A stretch of 64,000 nucleotides of DNA from JAFAFN01 sp963707555 (lineage in GTDB: Bacteria > Actinomycetota > Acidimicrobiia > Acidimicrobiales > Microtrichaceae), in NCBI GenBank assembly GCA_963707555.1, contig CAVPQM010000030.1, positions 186,001-250,000 of the forward strand. Reading direction: 5' to 3'. The notes under the pieces are model-generated. The model was not told the DNA's origin and searched no databases. It was given only the letters and a program-made list of their open reading frames with translations. Both the position numbers and the translations under genes were made by a program. How positions within the stretch are numbered: position 1 is the stretch's first letter; every line of letters starts with the position of its first letter. This document shows, one piece after another, positions 17,569-25,344 of this stretch.

Positions 17569-18213
17569 GTGGGCTACATCCCGACCTCAGCCGACGGGCA
17601 GCCACTGGGCGAGCGAGGGATCCGCACCAGGCAGCGGATCCTCGAGGCCATCGGGTCGGCCATCCAGGACCGCGGTCTTCGTGGACTCCGCCTGGCCGAC
17701 ATCGCGGACGAGGTCGGCTTCAAGCCGCCCGCCTTCTACCAGTACTTCACCGACCTCGACGAGGCGATCCTCGCGCTGTGCGAGGAAGCCGGTGACCTGG
17801 TGCCGCAGTTCGACGCCGGCTCGGTGGACTGGGACGGCAGCCAGGCGAACAGCTCCCGTTCCTTCGTCGAGGAGTTCTTCCGGTACTGGGACGAGCACCG
17901 GCCGCTGTTGACCGCACGGCACGTTGCGATCATGTCGGGCGACGCGCGGTACCAGGAGGTGGCCGACGAGGCGTTCCGGCCGGTCGCCGAAGCCCTGCAG
18001 GCCCAGATCCAAGCCGCGCAGGACGACGGGCGGATCGACCCGTCGCTCCATCCCGTGGCCCTCGGCGCCGTCCTCAACCTCATGATCGACGTGGCTGCCA
18101 TGGCCGGCCCATCGATCACGGGCTACTGGGACAGCACCGACTCGACCGAGCTGACCGACGCCGTGTCCTTCGTGTTCGACCGGGTGCTGGGCGTCGAGCC
18201 CGATCCACGCTGA
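17569..18213 (+). CDS. TetR/AcrR family transcriptional regulator
   Basis: 214 residues. N-terminal HTH: RTRQRILEAIGSAIQDRG, LRLADIADEVGFKPPAFYQYF. The C-terminal ligand domain is helical with DVAAMAGPSITGYW near its end. Divergent from the SDR-Rieske-SnoaL unit and so the likely local repressor of it, sensing substrate or product. It is convergent with a second TetR gene, with only 13 bp between stops. Confidence 0.88.
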   Translation: MGYIPTSADGQPLGERGIRTRQRILEAIGSAIQDRGLRGLRLADIADEVGFKPPAFYQYFTDLDEAILALCEEAGDLVPQFDAGSVDWDGSQANSSRSFVEEFFRYWDEHRPLLTARHVAIMSGDARYQEVADEAFRPVAEALQAQIQAAQDDGRIDPSLHPVALGAVLNLMIDVAAMAGPSITGYWDSTDSTELTDAVSFVFDRVLGVEPDPR

Positions 18214-18226
18214 TCGGATGCGACGC

Positions 18227-18892
18227 TCAGTCCGAGTCGCGTGCGGCGGGAACCGGTGAGGCGAGGGACCCGAGTGCGGTCGAGCCATCCGCCAGCGCTC
18301 TCACGTCGCCGAACGTCCGGAGCATCATGTCGGCGTAGTCGGCCCCCGGGGCGCTGCTCGACCAGCGGGCGAACGACTCTGCCGCGATGAACAGGCCCAG
18401 CGTGACGCCGAGCGCGAGCTGCTCATCGTCCGGAGGGACCTCGTAGAGGGCGCCCAGCTGCTGCACGAGGCTGTCTCGTAGCGATGAGAAGGCGTCCCAC
18501 GCGCCTGCGCCGACCTCGAGGTGGTTGTCGGAGATGATCGCGAATCGCCGCCGACGGGTCTCGATGTCGTCCTCGCCGAACTCGCCGGCGGTCGCGAACA
18601 GCTGCATGAGCGCGCCGAGTGTGAGTCGCTGTGGCGTGTGCTCCTCCAGGCTGCGCAGCAACAGGTGCTCGTAGTCGTCGGGGTCGGGGTACAGCACCGC
18701 CTCCTTCACGGGGAAGTGCCGGAAGAAGGTGCGACGCGCGACGTCGGCGCGTTCGGTGATGTCATCGATCGTGGTCGCTGCGTAGCCCTTCTGCTCGAAG
18801 AGATCGAGCGCGGCCTCGACGAGCGCATCACGGGTGGCCTTGCGCTTGCGGTCGCGCCGACCGAGGGGCGCAGTGTCGGCAGTCACAGCCAC
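18227..18892 (-). CDS. TetR/AcrR family regulator of the divergent MMPL exporter
   Basis: 221 residues from GTG 18892. HTH: RDALVEAALDLFEQKGYAAT, TIDDITERADVARRTFFRHF. The ligand domain has the ARWSSSAPGADYADMMLRTFGDVRAL ending often seen in this subfamily. The divergent MMPL gene begins 128 bp away and the gap contains a near-perfect 28-bp palindrome, so autoregulation and repression of the exporter are inferred with good support. Confidence 0.9.
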   Translation of the reverse strand: MAVTADTAPLGRRDRKRKATRDALVEAALDLFEQKGYAATTIDDITERADVARRTFFRHFPVKEAVLYPDPDDYEHLLLRSLEEHTPQRLTLGALMQLFATAGEFGEDDIETRRRRFAIISDNHLEVGAGAWDAFSSLRDSLVQQLGALYEVPPDDEQLALGVTLGLFIAAESFARWSSSAPGADYADMMLRTFGDVRALADGSTALGSLASPVPAARDSD

Positions 18893-18952
18893 GAGTATCG
18901 CACCTCCGATGTTCGGCCCCTCCCTGAGGGGTCTCTGTCGGTCGCCAGTAGT

Positions 18953-18980
18953 GGCACTTGTGTATCAAGACACTAGTGCC
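18953..18980. promoter_or_regulatory. 28-bp palindromic operator (TetR/MMPL intergenic)
   Basis: Left arm GGCACT-t-GTGT (18953-18963), centre ATCAAG, right arm ACAC-t-AGTGCC (18970-18980): 20 of 22 arm bases pair. The spacing and length are typical for a TetR dimer (or pair of dimers). It lies 60 bp before the regulator start and 40 bp before the MMPL start, where it would block both promoters. Confidence 0.8.
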
Positions 18981-19020
18981 TACTCTCCCTCCCCTCGCAT
19001 CGGACGTCGTGGAGGACGTG

Positions 19021-21216
19021 ATGGCCAAGTTCCTGTATCGAATCGGCGGATGGGCCGCTCGGCGCCGTCGCGTCGTCGTCGGCGCGTGGGTGGCAGTCCT
19101 CATCCTCGGGGTCGTCGGTGCTGCGACGCTCTCGGGCGAGACGAGCGACGTCTTCGAGTTGCCCGGCACCGAGGCGCAGACGGCGATCGACCAGCTCGCC
19201 GAGGAGATGCCCGGCGCCGGTGGAGCCACGGCCAGGGTCGTGTTCCAGGCACCCGAGGGCTCGACCCTGCAGGACGCCGACGTGGCCGCGGCGGTCGCGG
19301 AGAGCGTCGGGATGCTCCAGGCCGCGCCCGACGTGGTGAACGCGACCGACCCGATGCAGGGAGGCGCAGTGTCCCAGGACGGGACGATCGCCTTCTCGAA
19401 CGTCACCTACGCCGAGCCCGCCGCCGAGCTGTCCGATGCGACCAAGGCCGCGCTCGAGAGTGCACCCGACCCGGCGAGGGACGCCGGGCTGACCGTCGAG
19501 TTCGGCGGTGACGCGCTCGCCGAGAGCCCGCACGCCGGCGCGGCCGAGGTCATCGGCCTGCTCGCCGCGATCGTGGTGCTGCTGTTCACCTTCGGGTCCC
19601 TGGTCGCCGCAGGACTGCCGATCCTGACCGCGCTGATCGGCGTCGGCATCGGTCTGACCGGCATCACCATCGCCACCGGGTTCATGGACATGAGCTCGAC
19701 CGCGCCGACCCTCGCGATCATGCTCGGCCTCGCCGTCGGCATCGACTACGCCCTCTTCATCGTGACCCGGCACCGACAGCTGGTCGCGACCGGCCTCGCG
19801 CCGGACGAGGCCGCTGCCCGGGCCGTGGGCACCGCCGGATCCGCGGTGGTCTTCGCCGGCGCGACGGTCGTCATCGCGCTGCTCGGTCTCATCGTGGTCG
19901 GCATCCCGTTCCTCACCGTGATGGGCTTCGCCGCTGCAGCGACCGTCGCGGTCTGCGTCCTCATCGCCATCACGCTGCTGCCTGCGCTGCTCGGCTTCGC
20001 TGGTCGTTCGATCGACCGGTTCCGTGTGCCCGGCGTCCGCGTGCACAGCGGGCTCGGCTCCGGTCGTGACGCCATGGGCCTGCGGTGGGGGCGCTTCGTC
20101 GTGCGCCGCGCCGGTCCGGTGCTCTTCATCGGACTGCTGATCGTGGGGGCGTTCGCCGTGCCGGCGGCCAACCTCGAGCTCGGGCTGCCCGACGACGGCT
20201 CGGTCTCGACCGAGCTGACCCAGCGTCGTGCCTACGACCTGCTGAGCGACGGTTTCGGGCCGGGCTTCAACGGTCCGCTCATCGTGACCGTCGACACCAG
20301 CGAGGCCGCTGACCCCGAAGCGGCCGTGCAAGCCGTCGCCGACGTGGTCGCTCCGCTCGACAACGTCGTGGCGGTGACCCCTCCGGTGCCCAGCGAGAGC
20401 GGCAACCTGTCGATCGTCACGGTGATCCCCGCGACGGGACCGTCCGAGTCCGAGACAGCGACGCTCGTCGACGAGATCCGCGACACGACCGGAGCCGTCG
20501 AGTCCGAGACGGCGGCGGTCGCCAGCGTCACCGGCGCAGCCGCGCTGAACATCGACATCACCGGCAAGCTGGCATCCGCGCTGCCGATCTATGCGCTCGT
20601 GGTCGTCGGGCTCGCGCTGGTGCTGCTGACCATGGTCTTCCGCTCGGTGCTCGTGCCGATCAAGGCAGCCCTCGGGTTCCTGCTCTCGGTCATCGTCTCG
20701 TTCGGCGCGACCGTGGCGGTCTTCCAGTGGGGCTGGCTCGCCGGGCTCATCGGGCTGGAGCAGTCGGGGCCGATCATCAGCATCCTGCCGATCCTCCTGC
20801 TCGGCATCCTCTTCGGCCTGGCGATGGACTACGAGGTGTTCCTGGTGTCCCGCATCAGGGAGGACTACGTGCACTCCGGCGATGCTGTCGGTGCGGTCGT
20901 CGACGGGATGCGCCACAGCGCCCGTGTGATCGTGGCCGCCGGACTGATCATGATCGCCGTGTTCGCAGCGTTCATCCTGAGCGGGGACTCGACGATCAAG
21001 ATGATCGGTTTCGCACTGGCCACCGGCGTGCTGGCCGACGCGTTCCTGGTCCGCATGGCGATCGTGCCGGCGGTGCTGGCCCTGCTGGGCGACCGCGCCT
21101 GGCGGCTCCCGGCCTGGCTCGACCGGCTCATCCCGAACGTCGACATCGAGGGCAGCTCTCTCGACGCCGAGCTCCAGGCTCCCTCGGAGCCGCTCGTCGG
21201 CGCCGGACAGCCATGA
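19021..21216 (+). CDS. MMPL family RND transporter
   Basis: 731 residues. Resistance-nodulation-division type exporter of lipids or hydrophobic compounds, driven by proton influx. The N-terminus AKFLYRIGGWAARRRRVVVGAW leads into TM1; an extracytoplasmic loop precedes a block of five helices containing the conserved GIDYALFIVTRHR motif; a second loop and second block contain GLAMDYEVFLVSRIRE. This 1+5+1+5 layout with duplicated (I/M)DY motifs is diagnostic. ATG 19021 has GGAGG eight bases upstream. A longer in-frame start would overlap the operator and is rejected. Confidence 0.95.
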   Translation: MAKFLYRIGGWAARRRRVVVGAWVAVLILGVVGAATLSGETSDVFELPGTEAQTAIDQLAEEMPGAGGATARVVFQAPEGSTLQDADVAAAVAESVGMLQAAPDVVNATDPMQGGAVSQDGTIAFSNVTYAEPAAELSDATKAALESAPDPARDAGLTVEFGGDALAESPHAGAAEVIGLLAAIVVLLFTFGSLVAAGLPILTALIGVGIGLTGITIATGFMDMSSTAPTLAIMLGLAVGIDYALFIVTRHRQLVATGLAPDEAAARAVGTAGSAVVFAGATVVIALLGLIVVGIPFLTVMGFAAAATVAVCVLIAITLLPALLGFAGRSIDRFRVPGVRVHSGLGSGRDAMGLRWGRFVVRRAGPVLFIGLLIVGAFAVPAANLELGLPDDGSVSTELTQRRAYDLLSDGFGPGFNGPLIVTVDTSEAADPEAAVQAVADVVAPLDNVVAVTPPVPSESGNLSIVTVIPATGPSESETATLVDEIRDTTGAVESETAAVASVTGAAALNIDITGKLASALPIYALVVVGLALVLLTMVFRSVLVPIKAALGFLLSVIVSFGATVAVFQWGWLAGLIGLEQSGPIISILPILLLGILFGLAMDYEVFLVSRIREDYVHSGDAVGAVVDGMRHSARVIVAAGLIMIAVFAAFILSGDSTIKMIGFALATGVLADAFLVRMAIVPAVLALLGDRAWRLPAWLDRLIPNVDIEGSSLDAELQAPSEPLVGAGQP

Positions 21217-21270
21217 CCCGAGACCGGACCGGACCACCGGCGCCCGAGACCACCGACTGCGGAGAGAACA

Positions 21271-21714
21271 ATGATCCTTGCGACCCTCGACACCTCCGAG
21301 ACCAGCGAGCGGGCACTCGACGTCGCCGTCGCCCACGCGGTGGCCTTCGACGAGCCGCTCTCGCTGCTGCTCGTGATCGACGGACCGCTGCGTCACCACC
21401 TCGACGAGATCGCCCGAGGATCGGCGTCCTCGCTCGAGGCGGTCGCGGACGGCTACCTGGCCGACCTGGCTGTACGGCTGCGCGAGCGGACCTCGGGGCT
21501 GGCGGTGCTGACGAGCGCGGTGCACGGCACTGACGCCGGACCCACGATCGTCGAGCAGGCGGACGGCGCGGACGTCCGTCTGGTCGTGATGGCCAGCCAC
21601 GGACGATCGGGGCTGAGTCGACTGATCGTCGGATCGGTCACCTCGTACGTCCTGCAGCACATCACCCGACCGGTCCTCGTCGTCCCGCGGGCGGACCGGG
21701 CAGCGATCGGGTGA
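21271..21714 (+). CDS. Universal stress protein (UspA family)
   Basis: 147 residues. Single Usp domain beginning ILATLDTSETSERAL. The ATP-binding signature G-x2-G-x9-G(S/T) appears as GRSGLSRLIVGSVTS, preceded by VVMASH, and the protein ends in the usual beta strand (RPVLVVPRA). Located 54 bp after the MMPL gene and probably co-transcribed, perhaps linking export to stress or energy state. Confidence 0.9.
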   Translation: MILATLDTSETSERALDVAVAHAVAFDEPLSLLLVIDGPLRHHLDEIARGSASSLEAVADGYLADLAVRLRERTSGLAVLTSAVHGTDAGPTIVEQADGADVRLVVMASHGRSGLSRLIVGSVTSYVLQHITRPVLVVPRADRAAIG

Positions 21715-21857
21715 TGCTCCCCGGCCCGCGCTGACGGGTCCCGTCCGGCCGAAGTGGTGAGCAAGCGGTCCGGTTCGTCGAGGACGTCCTCGGCCATGCG
21801 CCAGGCGTTATTCGATCTGGATAAGCCCCGATATCGTCGAAAGGCAGGCGAAGTGCC

Positions 21858-21899
21858 TTGACCTGACTCGATAACGGCGCGAATCATGTATCGGATTCG
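21858..21899 (+). promoter_or_regulatory. Candidate promoter/operator upstream of the LLM-GntR-FrhB operon
   Basis: TTGACC at 21858 resembles a -35 element and is followed by a perfect inverted repeat CGAATC-N8-GATTCG (21880-21899), placed where a -10 region and operator would overlap, 33 bp before the start codon. The region around it (21800-21930) is unusually AT-rich for the window. The site may be read by the GntR protein encoded in the same operon. Confidence 0.4.
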
Positions 21900-21931
21900 G
21901 GGACTCTCTTGAATCGATCGAAGGGGCACGA

Positions 21932-23251
21932 ATGAACGACCGAACGATGCATCTGCTGGGGTTCATGTTGAACAACCCGATCAGCCACTCGGCGCTGTCA
22001 TGGGCGGATGCCGATGACGGCCGAGCTGCAGGCTTCTCGGAGCCTGCGTACTGGCAGCACGTCGCGCAGGTGCTGGAACGGGGACGCTTCGACGGGATCT
22101 TCTTCGCTGATGCGCCGTTCGCGATGGACACCTACAAGAACCGACTGGACGCCGCGGTCCGGTACGCGATCGGCTTCCCGACGCACGACCCGTTGCCGCT
22201 CGTGCCGATCATGGCCCTGGCCACGCAGCACCTCGGATTCGCCGTGACCATGTCGACCAACGTCGCGCCGTACTCACTCGTGCGGACGTTCGGGACGCTC
22301 GACCATCTGACCAACGGCCGCGTCGGTTGGAACGTGGTGACGGACTTCCACAAGAACCTCGCACTGAACCTCGGGCTGAAGGACCTGCCGCCCCACGACA
22401 AGCGCTATGACCGGGCCGATGAGTACATGGAGGTCTGCGAGAAGCTCTGGAACAGCTGGGAGGCCGATGCGGTCGTCGTCGACACCGACGCTCTCGTGTA
22501 CGCCGACCCGTCGAAGGTGCACCGCATCGATCACGACGGCGAGTACTTCTCCTGCATCGGGCCGTCCGCCGTGGAGCCGTCGCCGCAGGGCAGGCCGGTC
22601 ATCTTCCAGGCGGGCTCATCGCCGCGCGGTCGCAACTTCGCGGCGGAGCACGCCGAGGTCGCGTTCTCCATCCAACGCACTCCGGAGGGCATGCGGAGCT
22701 TCGCCGACGACATGGCGACGCGAGTCGCCGACGCCGGCCACGACCCGGAGCGGTTCCGCGTGTTGTTCGGCATCATGCCGATCGTGGGAGCGAGCGACCA
22801 GGAGGCCGCCGAGCGACTCGAGCAGATGCAGGATCGCGTGCCGCTCGAGGCGTCCCTCGCACGTCTGTCGTCAGGGTTCGGGGTCGACCTGGACGGCTGG
22901 GATCTCGATGCCCCACTCGAGCACCGGGAGGTGCCCGGCGTCCAGGGGATGATGGACATGTTCACGAAGATGATGCCCGGCTCCGTGCCGACGTTGCGTG
23001 AAGCGGCGAAGGTGTACGGGTTCTCGATCGGCATGCCGACCGTGGTCGGCTCTGCGGAGACGGTCGCAGCGACACTCGAGGAGCTCTTCCGCGAGGGCGG
23101 TGGCAACGGTTTCAACGTCTCGGTGCCGACCTGTCCTGCTGGCTTCGAACGCTTCGTGGACGGCGTCGTCCCGATCCTGCAGGATCGTGGCGTGTTGCGC
23201 AGGGAGTACGTCGAGGGACAGACGTTCCGAGATCGCTTGTTGGAGGGCTGA
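21932..23251 (+). CDS. LLM class flavin-dependent monooxygenase (NtaA/SnaA/DszA type)
   Basis: 439 residues, the length of two-component FMNH2-dependent monooxygenases such as nitrilotriacetate (NtaA), pristinamycin (SnaA) and dibenzothiophene-sulfone (DszA) enzymes. Landmarks: N-terminal LGFMLNNPISHSALSW, the strongly conserved GRVGWNVVTD followed by ALNLGL, the YDRADEYMEVCEKLW helix, and VIFQAGSSPRGRNFAAEHAEVAF. It oxygenates an organic substrate with reduced flavin supplied by a partner. ATG 21932 has GAAGGGG upstream. It is the first gene of an operon with GntR (4 bp gap) and an FrhB-like protein that could supply reduced cofactor. Confidence 0.92.
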   Translation: MNDRTMHLLGFMLNNPISHSALSWADADDGRAAGFSEPAYWQHVAQVLERGRFDGIFFADAPFAMDTYKNRLDAAVRYAIGFPTHDPLPLVPIMALATQHLGFAVTMSTNVAPYSLVRTFGTLDHLTNGRVGWNVVTDFHKNLALNLGLKDLPPHDKRYDRADEYMEVCEKLWNSWEADAVVVDTDALVYADPSKVHRIDHDGEYFSCIGPSAVEPSPQGRPVIFQAGSSPRGRNFAAEHAEVAFSIQRTPEGMRSFADDMATRVADAGHDPERFRVLFGIMPIVGASDQEAAERLEQMQDRVPLEASLARLSSGFGVDLDGWDLDAPLEHREVPGVQGMMDMFTKMMPGSVPTLREAAKVYGFSIGMPTVVGSAETVAATLEELFREGGGNGFNVSVPTCPAGFERFVDGVVPILQDRGVLRREYVEGQTFRDRLLEG

Positions 23252-23255
23252 CCAG

Positions 23256-24053
23256 ATGACGTCGAAACCGTCGGCCGGTTCGTCGTCCGACGGGGCTCGT
23301 CAGCTCGACAAGGTCCCCTCCGCAGTGGCGAAGCCGCGGTCGGCGCAGCTGCTGGCAGATTCGATCCGCTCCAAGGTCGTCAGCGGCGAGCTCGCCGTCG
23401 GCGGGCTGCTGCCGAAGCAGGACGAGCTCGCCGACGAATACCGCGTGGGCGCTCCGACGGTCCGTGCGGCGCTGCGGATCCTCGAGTCCGAGGGCCTGAT
23501 CAGCGTGCGTCGAGGCAGGTTGGGCGGCGCGGTCATCGTCGGCCCGGGTGTCGACGCAGTCGCTGCCACGCTGGATCAGCTGCTCCGGTCGCGCAACGTG
23601 CTCCTCGACGATCTCGGGGCCGCGTTGCGCGAGATGGAGCCGGTGGCGGTCGGCTTCTGTGCGGGGCGTGCAGATCGTCACGAGGCGGTGGTCCCGGTGC
23701 TGCGTGACGTGCAGGAACGGGCGCGTGAGTGCATCGATGACATCGGCCCGTTCTCGAAGCTGCTCGAGGAGTTCCACGACCAGCTGCTCGCCCTCTGCGG
23801 CAACCAGACGGTGATCTCGACCATCGGAGCGTTGGAAGCGATCTGGATCGCCCAGGCGGCGGTCTCCAGCGCCGAACTCGACCGCTACTACGAGCTGCCG
23901 AACCGCGACGACCGGCTCCGCGGCCTCGACGACCACGAGCTGCTGATCCGGCTCATCGAACGGGGAGACGTCGAGGGCGCCGTTCGTGAAGCGCGGGCGC
24001 ACATGTCCTGGACGCCGATCTACACGACCGACAGATCACGAGGAGAAGGATGA
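23256..24053 (+). CDS. GntR family regulator, FadR subfamily
   Basis: 265 residues. Winged HTH (LADSIRSKVVSGELAVGGLL, PKQDELADEYRVGAPTVRAA, then RRGRLGGAVI) and an all-helical FCD effector domain with conserved Arg/Glu/His positions (FHDQLLALCGNQ, ERGDVEGAVREARAHM). A close paralogue is encoded at 43057-43863, with the same LLPKQ-ELI...LRILESEGL and CGNQT-type motifs. It sits inside the LLM-FrhB operon and probably regulates it in response to a pathway acid. Confidence 0.92.
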   Translation: MTSKPSAGSSSDGARQLDKVPSAVAKPRSAQLLADSIRSKVVSGELAVGGLLPKQDELADEYRVGAPTVRAALRILESEGLISVRRGRLGGAVIVGPGVDAVAATLDQLLRSRNVLLDDLGAALREMEPVAVGFCAGRADRHEAVVPVLRDVQERARECIDDIGPFSKLLEEFHDQLLALCGNQTVISTIGALEAIWIAQAAVSSAELDRYYELPNRDDRLRGLDDHELLIRLIERGDVEGAVREARAHMSWTPIYTTDRSRGEG

Positions 24054-25264
24054 ACGCAGTGCCGACGACCGCCGCGGCCGACGTCGGATCGGCCTCGTTG
24101 GAGGAACGACTCGAGGAGACCGCATCGACCCGCTGGACGAACCAGTGGAAGGAGTTGAAGGCCGAGGTCATCGACACGGGCCTCTGCACCGGGTGCGCTG
24201 GTTGTGTGATCTCGTGTCCCCATGACGTGATCGGTTATGACCACGAGCAGGGTGGTTACAAGCCGTTCCACCTCGAGGACGAGCTCGGCCCGGATGACTG
24301 CATCCATGGCGAGAAGGGCTGCACGAGCTGCACTCGTGCGTGTCCGCGGTTCCGGTTGTGGGAGGGTCAGGCCGACACCCATCTGTTCGCACGCACGCGT
24401 GAGGACGACGAGGTCGCGGGGATCTTCTCGGACATCCTGCTGACCCGCGCCTCGGACGACATGGTGCACCGCACCGGTCAGGACGGCGGGTTGGTCTCGG
24501 CGATCCTGATCTGGGCGATGGAGAACGACTACATCGATGCGTCGTTGGTGTCGTTCCTCGAGGGCGACAAGGGTTCGTGGAAGGCCCGCCCCGGTGTCGC
24601 CGCGACGAGGGAAGAGGTCCTCGAGTCCGCGGGCAGTCGGTACACGTACTCGGCCAACACGTTGGCGCTCGATGAGGCGCTCGAGGCCGGCCACACGCGA
24701 CTCGCGTTGGTCGGCATGAGTTGCCAGTCGTCGGTGCCGCCGGTGATGTGGTCACGCAAGATCGGCAAGATCTCGAAGCCGATCGTGTTCAACCTGGGTC
24801 TGTTGTGCTCCAAGACGTTCGACGACGCGATCTTCGAGGAGTTGTTCCGGGCGAAGTACGGCCTGGAACGTGAGCACATCGTGAAGATGAACATCAAGGG
24901 CGTGTTCCAGCTCTGGATGGACGACGGCGCCTACCACGAGATCAACCTCAAGGAGTGCCACGCCTGGACCCGTGAGGGCTGCACGCACTGCCCCGACTTC
25001 GCCGCCGAGCACGCCGACATCTCCTGTGGCGGCATCGGCGAGAACGCGGACTGGACCCTCACGATCGTGCGCACCGAGCTGGGCCGCGAGATCATCACCC
25101 GCATGATCGCGGACGGCTCGATCGAGTCCCGCCCGGGAGACTCCGACCCCGGCGCGATCGCGCTCATGCGCAAACTCGCCGAGAAGTCCCGAGCACGCTG
25201 GCCCCTGACGGGTGAGGCATCGGTGCGGATCGGCGTTCCGGCGCCGAGGTCGAAGCAGGCGTAG
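24050..25264 (+). CDS. Coenzyme F420 hydrogenase/dehydrogenase beta subunit (FrhB/FdhB)-like iron-sulfur flavoprotein
   Basis: 404 residues. N-terminal ferredoxin-like cluster motif CTGCAGCVISCP (around residue 46), a second cysteine group GCTSCTRACP, an FAD/F420-binding FrhB_N/FrhB_C fold, and a C-terminal CTHCPDFAAEHADISCGGIG typical of the family. Members transfer electrons between F420H2 and iron-sulfur or flavin partners. Its ATG overlaps the GntR stop by 4 bp, so it is translationally coupled. In this operon it could supply reduced flavin or F420H2 to the LLM enzyme, or use ferredoxin to reduce F420; which direction is unknown. No hydrogenase subunits are nearby. Confidence 0.9.
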   Translation: MNAVPTTAAADVGSASLEERLEETASTRWTNQWKELKAEVIDTGLCTGCAGCVISCPHDVIGYDHEQGGYKPFHLEDELGPDDCIHGEKGCTSCTRACPRFRLWEGQADTHLFARTREDDEVAGIFSDILLTRASDDMVHRTGQDGGLVSAILIWAMENDYIDASLVSFLEGDKGSWKARPGVAATREEVLESAGSRYTYSANTLALDEALEAGHTRLALVGMSCQSSVPPVMWSRKIGKISKPIVFNLGLLCSKTFDDAIFEELFRAKYGLEREHIVKMNIKGVFQLWMDDGAYHEINLKECHAWTREGCTHCPDFAAEHADISCGGIGENADWTLTIVRTELGREIITRMIADGSIESRPGDSDPGAIALMRKLAEKSRARWPLTGEASVRIGVPAPRSKQA

Positions 25265-25344
25265 CCGCACGATGTGATCCCGCCGGCGTGCCGCCTCGTA
25301 GTCTCCTGAGGGCGAACGATCGCCTGCGAGGGCGGGGTGCACGG

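Noticed and set aside
18973..21660. An 895-codon antisense frame opposite the MMPL gene
   Set aside because: Composition is Asp/Arg/Gln/His-rich noise typical of antisense to a GC-rich gene; the plus strand shows clear MMPL motifs.
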